NCBI RefSeq assembly: GCF_016861565.1
Contig: NZ_BOLK01000001.1
Coordinates: 309,744 to 373,743 of the forward strand
From: Secundilactobacillus yichangensis
GTDB lineage: Bacteria > Bacillota > Bacilli > Lactobacillales > Lactobacillaceae
Direction of reading: 5' to 3'
DNA length: 64,000 bases
The notes beneath the pieces were generated by a model. The model was not told the origin of the DNA. It saw nothing but the letters and a program-made list of their open reading frames with translations, and made no database searches. How positions within the stretch are numbered: the stretch's first letter is position 1; every line of letters starts with the position of its first letter. Positions 60,239 through 64,000 of the stretch are shown here, piece by piece. The translations under genes were made by a program, and so were the position numbers.

Positions 60239-61930
60239 TTACATTTCATCTGGAGCTTCAACACCTAACAGGCGAAGTGATTCCTTCAAAATTGTTGAAA
60301 CACTCTTAACTAAGGCTAAACGGGCTGGTTTCTCAGCGTCATCTGCCAGAATCTTAGAGTGGGCATAATACTTGTTGAAGGCCTTAGCCAACCGAATCGC
60401 ATACTTGGCAATGTCTGATGGTTCAAATTCCTTCAGTGCTTCAACCACAGTATCAGGGAAGTCTGCGAGCGCCTTTACCGTTTCCCAAGCTTCCGGATCA
60501 GAAATCTTGGCACCGGCAGTTGGAACGGTCACGTCGCTGGCCTTCCGCAAAATACTTTCGGCACGGGCGTGGGCGTATTGAACGTAAGGACCCGTTTCCC
60601 CTTCAAACTTCAGCTGTTCTTCCAAGTTGAAGTCAATACTGTTCATCCGTTCGTTCTTCAAATCGCCAAAGATGATGGCACCGACACCGACCTGCTTGGC
60701 AACCTTGTCCTTGTTAGGCAGATCAGGGTTCTTTTCAGCGATTTGCTTTTGCGCCATCTCAATGGCATCGTCCAGCACTTCGTCCAGCAGAATGATCCGG
60801 CCGGAACGAGTGGACAGCTTCTTACCGTTAACGGTGATCAGACCAAACGGAATGTGGTGCAGATCCTTAGCTGACGGCAGACCCATTTCGGTCAAAACGG
60901 CCTTTAATTGTTTGAAGTAATAAATCTGTTCGGAACCAACCACGTAAAGGTTCATGGCTGGGTGGTAAGTGTTCTCCCGGTAAATGGCAGTGGCAATATC
61001 ACGAGTTATATAAAGAGAAGCACCGTCACTCTTCAAAATCAAAGCTGGGTTCAAGTCGTACTTATCAAGATTGACCACTTGAGCACCCTGAGATTCTACC
61101 AGTAAGCCCTTATCTTTCAACTCATCAATAACGCCCTGCATCTTATCGTTGTAGAAAGCTTCACCATTAAAAGTATCGAACTGGACACCTAACTTGTCAT
61201 AGATGGCTTTGAAGGCTTTCAGTGATTCGTCACGGAACCATGACCAAAGTTGATGTGCCTGTTCGTCACCGTTCTCAAGCTTCTTGAACCATTCACGGGC
61301 TTCGTCGTCTAATTCGGGGTGTTCCACGTCTTCTTTATGGAACTTAACGTAGTACTTAACCAAGTTAGTGATTGGGTCTTTCTTAACGTCTTCTTCGTTG
61401 CCCCACTTCAAGTAAGCGGTGATCAGCTTACCGAATTGAGTACCCCAGTCGCCCAGGTGATTATCCTTGATTGGGTTGTAGCCGTTTTTCTTCAAGATTT
61501 CGGCAATTGAGTTACCAATCACAGTTGAACGCAAATGACCCATTGAAATTGGCTTGGCAATGTTAGGTGATGACATGTCGATTGGAACGTTACCATTATT
61601 ACCGGATTGGTTTTGACCATAATCAGCACCCTGAGTTAAAACATCACCTAAGATCTGCGCGCTGAACGCTGCCTTATCCAGGAAGAAGTTCAGGTATGGG
61701 CCGGCAACTTCAACCTTTTCAAATTTGCTGGTATCGATCTTCTCTACTAAATCAGCAGCGATCTGCTGCGGGGCCTTCTTAAAAGTCTTCGCCAACGTGA
61801 ATGCTGGGAAGGCATAATCACCCTTGCTGGTATCCTTGGGCCGTTCAATCTTTTGGTAAATGTCTTCTGCTGAAAGGACGTCGGTTAATGCTGGTGCTAA
61901 TGTATCAGCAACAAATTGTTTGTAATCCAT
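60239..61930 (-). CDS. argS: Arginyl-tRNA synthetase
   Basis: The 563-residue class I synthetase has an N-terminal tRNA D-loop domain (about 1-110), the HIGH-like motif PNIAKPISMGHLRST, a KMSKS-equivalent region KLSTRSG and a C-terminal anticodon-binding domain (about 440-563; DALRY-like). It charges tRNA-Arg. Its T-box leader carries a CGC specifier. ATG 61930 lies about 8 bases after GAGG. Confidence 0.98.
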   Translation of the reverse strand: MDYKQFVADTLAPALTDVLSAEDIYQKIERPKDTSKGDYAFPAFTLAKTFKKAPQQIAADLVEKIDTSKFEKVEVAGPYLNFFLDKAAFSAQILGDVLTQGADYGQNQSGNNGNVPIDMSSPNIAKPISMGHLRSTVIGNSIAEILKKNGYNPIKDNHLGDWGTQFGKLITAYLKWGNEEDVKKDPITNLVKYYVKFHKEDVEHPELDDEAREWFKKLENGDEQAHQLWSWFRDESLKAFKAIYDKLGVQFDTFNGEAFYNDKMQGVIDELKDKGLLVESQGAQVVNLDKYDLNPALILKSDGASLYITRDIATAIYRENTYHPAMNLYVVGSEQIYYFKQLKAVLTEMGLPSAKDLHHIPFGLITVNGKKLSTRSGRIILLDEVLDDAIEMAQKQIAEKNPDLPNKDKVAKQVGVGAIIFGDLKNERMNSIDFNLEEQLKFEGETGPYVQYAHARAESILRKASDVTVPTAGAKISDPEAWETVKALADFPDTVVEALKEFEPSDIAKYAIRLAKAFNKYYAHSKILADDAEKPARLALVKSVSTILKESLRLLGVEAPDEM

Positions 61931-61992
61931 GGTATAAACTCCTCACATATTAAATTCTGACTGCGGTTATTCTGCTGCGGCGAACTGAGGGC

Positions 61993-62225
61993 AATAAAAA
62001 AAGTCCCTCTCCTACAAATAAATTTGTAAGAGACGAGACTACCCGCGGTACCACTCTTGTTGATATTACTATCCACTCAACTTATACAATTGTCATTCTA
62101 AAAAGCGCGCTTCATCAGGTCGGCTATCCGGCTTCCATCACCCCGGACTCGCTGTCAGCCAACTTACTGACTACTCTTCTTTTATTATCGAACTGGGTTA
62201 CCGTGGTAACCTCACTCCAAGCATT
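61993..62225 (-). promoter_or_regulatory. T-box riboswitch upstream of argS (Arg specifier CGC)
   Basis: The minus-strand T-box core AAGAGTGGTACCGCG lies at 62044-62058. It is followed by the terminator hairpin at about 62001-62040 (AGTCTCGTCTCTTAC...GTAGGAGAGGGACT) and a T-run. The Stem I region has an AGTAGTCAGTAAG side and GATGAAG-CGC-GC, with CGC at 62107-62109. The pattern GAAG-specifier equals that of the pheS T-box. The core is certain and the specifier agrees with ArgRS. Confidence 0.92.
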
Positions 62226-62319
62226 CTATAACATCTGGATATAAAGCACAAGCAGAATAACGATTTTTCGCATAAAATAAATGGTCAATAAGTTCCACTA
62301 ATTGACTTCTCATTTAAAC

Positions 62320-62370
62320 TCACCTTTTATTAGAGTTTGATGTATAATAGGATAATATATTCACCTTTTA
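62320..62370. promoter_or_regulatory. Direct repeats flanking the -10 region of the permease gene
   Basis: TCACCTTTTA occurs at 62320-62329 and 62361-62370, 41 bp apart (about four helical turns). TATAAT at 62343-62348 lies between them and is a plausible -10 for the permease at 62404. Such spaced repeats could be an operator pair. No known regulator consensus is matched. Confidence 0.5.
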
Positions 62371-62403
62371 ATATTTTATTCATTCCATGAAAGGAGATTA
62401 GAA

Positions 62404-63831
62404 ATGAGTCAAGAAAAGAAGACTTCCACGCTCTTTCTTCGTAAAGACATCAAAACTGACCTTTACAAGAAAACCGGCCTGGAAAAATCGCTAACGGCTT
62501 TTAGCCTGATCACAATGGGAGTTGGCGCAATCGTCGGGGCCGGGATCTTCATTACTCCCGGGATCATCGCAGCCAAATACGCTGGCCCTGGCGCGTTTCT
62601 CTCGTTCGTTGTAGCCGCCGTCGTTTGTTCCTTAGCGGCGCTTTGCTACTCCGAATTCTCTTCGACCATTCCCCTAGCTGGGAGCGCATATACATACATA
62701 TACGCCGTTTTCGGAGAATTTATCGCCTGGATTTTAGGCTGGGCATTAGTTTCAGAATATTTATTCTCCGTTTCAGCGGTTGCCGCAAGTTGGTCATCGT
62801 ATTTCCAAAATATTTTAGCGGGGTTCCACTGGTATTTGCCGGAGGCGCTTCGAGCAGCCTACGGTACCGCTGGAATGCCCCACGCAATTTTTGATTTACC
62901 GGCCTTTATCATTATTATGCTGCTGTCATTCCTACTGATTGGCGGGGTTCGTGAATCGGCTGAAATTAACGCTATCATGGTAATTCTCAAAATCATCGTG
63001 ATCATTCTGTTTATCGTTGTCGGTATTTTCTACGTCCGGCCGGAAAACTACCATCCCTTCTTACCGTTTGGGGTAAAGGGAATCGTCTCTGGCGCGGCCG
63101 TTGCCTTCTACGCTTACATCGGATTTGACGCGGTATCTACCGCAGCCGAAGAAGTTAAAAATCCCCAAAAGAACGTGCCATTGGGCATTATCGGTTCATT
63201 GCTGATTGCCACGATCCTCTACATCGCGCTCTCATTGGTCCTGGTTGGTATGGTTAAATACACCCACCTTGAAGTTGCTGATCCGGTGGCATACGCCCTG
63301 CATTTCATCCACCAAAACTGGGTTTCAGGAATCGTCTCACTAGGGGCGGTCATCGGGATGACTACCGTGCTCATGGTGTTCTTATACGGCGGTACCCGGC
63401 TGGTCTTCGCTATCAGCCGTGACGGCCTGTTACCACGAGTATTCAGCCGGTTAAGCACCAAAACCCACGTGCCAGTAACTAATACTTGGTTATTCGGGAT
63501 TCTGGGCAGCTTCTTTGCCTGCGTCATTCCCATTGATAAAATTACTCAGCTGGTTAACATCGGGACGCTATTCGCCTTCGCGATGGTCTCAATTGGGATC
63601 GTCTTCCTGCGTCGAAACCCCGAGTTTAACGAACTGGATTCAGCCTTCCGGGTACCATTTTACCCCGTATTGCCGATCGTTTCGTTCATCCTCTGCGTTG
63701 TCCTGATGCTGGAGTTAAAGGCCTTCACCTGGATTGCCTTCTTCATTTGGCTGATCATCGGCTTGATCTTCTACTTCACTTACGGCTACCGTCACAGTGT
63801 GGTCCGTAACCGATATGATTCAAATAAATAA
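62404..63831 (+). CDS. APC-superfamily amino acid permease
   Basis: The 475-residue integral membrane protein has about 12 to 13 hydrophobic segments. It carries the APC hallmark in helix 1 (MGVGAIVGAGIFITPGIIA), then GPGAFLSFVVAAVVCSLAAL and helix 8-like regions (AFYAYIGFDAVSTAAEEVKNPQ). The pattern is that of the CAT/YfnA branch, with transporters of cationic or branched amino acids. AAAGGAG lies before ATG 62404. It diverges from argS, which may hint at arginine, but this is only a guess. Confidence 0.9.
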   Translation: MSQEKKTSTLFLRKDIKTDLYKKTGLEKSLTAFSLITMGVGAIVGAGIFITPGIIAAKYAGPGAFLSFVVAAVVCSLAALCYSEFSSTIPLAGSAYTYIYAVFGEFIAWILGWALVSEYLFSVSAVAASWSSYFQNILAGFHWYLPEALRAAYGTAGMPHAIFDLPAFIIIMLLSFLLIGGVRESAEINAIMVILKIIVIILFIVVGIFYVRPENYHPFLPFGVKGIVSGAAVAFYAYIGFDAVSTAAEEVKNPQKNVPLGIIGSLLIATILYIALSLVLVGMVKYTHLEVADPVAYALHFIHQNWVSGIVSLGAVIGMTTVLMVFLYGGTRLVFAISRDGLLPRVFSRLSTKTHVPVTNTWLFGILGSFFACVIPIDKITQLVNIGTLFAFAMVSIGIVFLRRNPEFNELDSAFRVPFYPVLPIVSFILCVVLMLELKAFTWIAFFIWLIIGLIFYFTYGYRHSVVRNRYDSNK

Positions 63832-63863
63832 GGTTTTTAAAACGGCTTGGAAGGCTCGACTCC

Positions 63864-64000
63864 TGTCAAGTGGACAGTCAAATAATTAAAAGTTTATGCG
63901 CAATTTTGAATGGCATGATTTCGGTATTTTTCCGGGGTCATGCCATTTAGTGTTTGTTGCAGACGTTCGTTGTTGTACCAATAAATATACTGGTTAATTA
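63864..64000 (-). mobile_element. IS3-family (IS150-like) insertion sequence, right end only
   Basis: The last 107 bp code for a transposase end and the element runs off the window. The stretch TGTCAAGTGGACAGTCA (63864-63880) lies outside the stop codon and may be part of the terminal inverted repeat. The element is on the minus strand. Confidence 0.75.
63894..64000 (-). CDS. IS3-family transposase OrfB, C-terminus (partial)
   Basis: The last 34 codons read YIYWYNNERLQQTLNGMTPE, then KYRNHAIQNCA and a TAA at 63894-63896. The motif WYNNERxxxxLNGMTPxxYR is the conserved C-terminal part of the DDE integrase domain of IS3/IS150 transposases. The remainder is beyond the window, so intactness cannot be judged. 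Confidence 0.9.
   Translation of the reverse strand, partial: INQYIYWYNNERLQQTLNGMTPEKYRNHAIQNCA

Noticed and set aside
60372..60874. Overlapping plus-strand frames inside argS
   Set aside because: These are shadows of the argS gene on the opposite strand without signals of their own.

Overview
The window is a chromosomal segment of a low-to-mid GC Gram-positive bacterium of the family Lactobacillaceae. This rests on gene order and signal types, not on a database search. The order yqeG-yqeH-yhbY-nadD-yqeK-rsfS-yqeM, the infC-rpmI-rplT operon, thrS-dnaI-dnaB-nrdR-mutM/coaE-polA, ytpP-ytpR-sftA-murC and yhaM-yhaN-yhaO are all Firmicute layouts. Three aminoacyl-tRNA synthetase genes carry T-box leaders. 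A KxYKxGKxW-type signal peptide with an LPxTG anchor, TTG starts and strong AGGAGG ribosome binding sites fit lactobacilli. The genus is not decided.

Layout. 1-3574: start of pheS with its T-box, an HxlR-type regulator, an HD hydrolase, a SpoU/TrmH methyltransferase, and on the other strand acylphosphatase and YidC. 3580-7232: an accessory envelope patch of two membrane proteins sharing the same N-terminal zinc ribbon, one of them an alpha/beta hydrolase, flanking a membrane acyltransferase. 7503-11282: an ArlRS/CovRS-like two-component system and a zinc alcohol dehydrogenase. 11554-18000: ribosome assembly, NAD and tRNA modification genes. 18134-28871: translation and replication core (rplT, rpmI, infC, thrS, dnaI, dnaB, nrdR, a MutM-CoaE fusion, polA). 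29037-32298: a catabolite-regulated nucleoside-type salvage operon (PfkB kinase, NCS1 permease, ADP-ribosylglycohydrolase). 32644-41227: accessory region with a 2090-residue cell-wall-anchored protein, a Bax-inhibitor-like membrane protein and the remains of an IS200/IS605-type tnpB element. 41228-56785: murC, sftA, ytpR, ytpP, trmB, ecsAB, hit, prsA, yhaMNO, yheA. 56786-57111: a non-coding patch with a 42-bp direct repeat and a very long hairpin. 57112-63831: a class A penicillin-binding protein, argR, argS with T-box, and an amino acid permease. From about 63864 to the end: the 3' end of an IS3-family transposase.

Most of the window is conserved housekeeping DNA. I found no clear, self-contained novel system. 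The observations most worth a second look are the single-ORF MutM-CoaE fusion, the repeat/hairpin patch next to the PBP gene, a tmcAL gene whose strong Shine-Dalgarno sequence faces ATC ATC rather than a standard start, the CcpA-type operator over the promoter of the glycohydrolase/permease/kinase operon, and the uncharacterised module in the giant surface protein. Regulation is unusually readable: three T-boxes with matching specifier codons (TTC, ACC, CGC), an infC-leader attenuator, an ARG-box-like site in front of argR and several near-consensus promoters.
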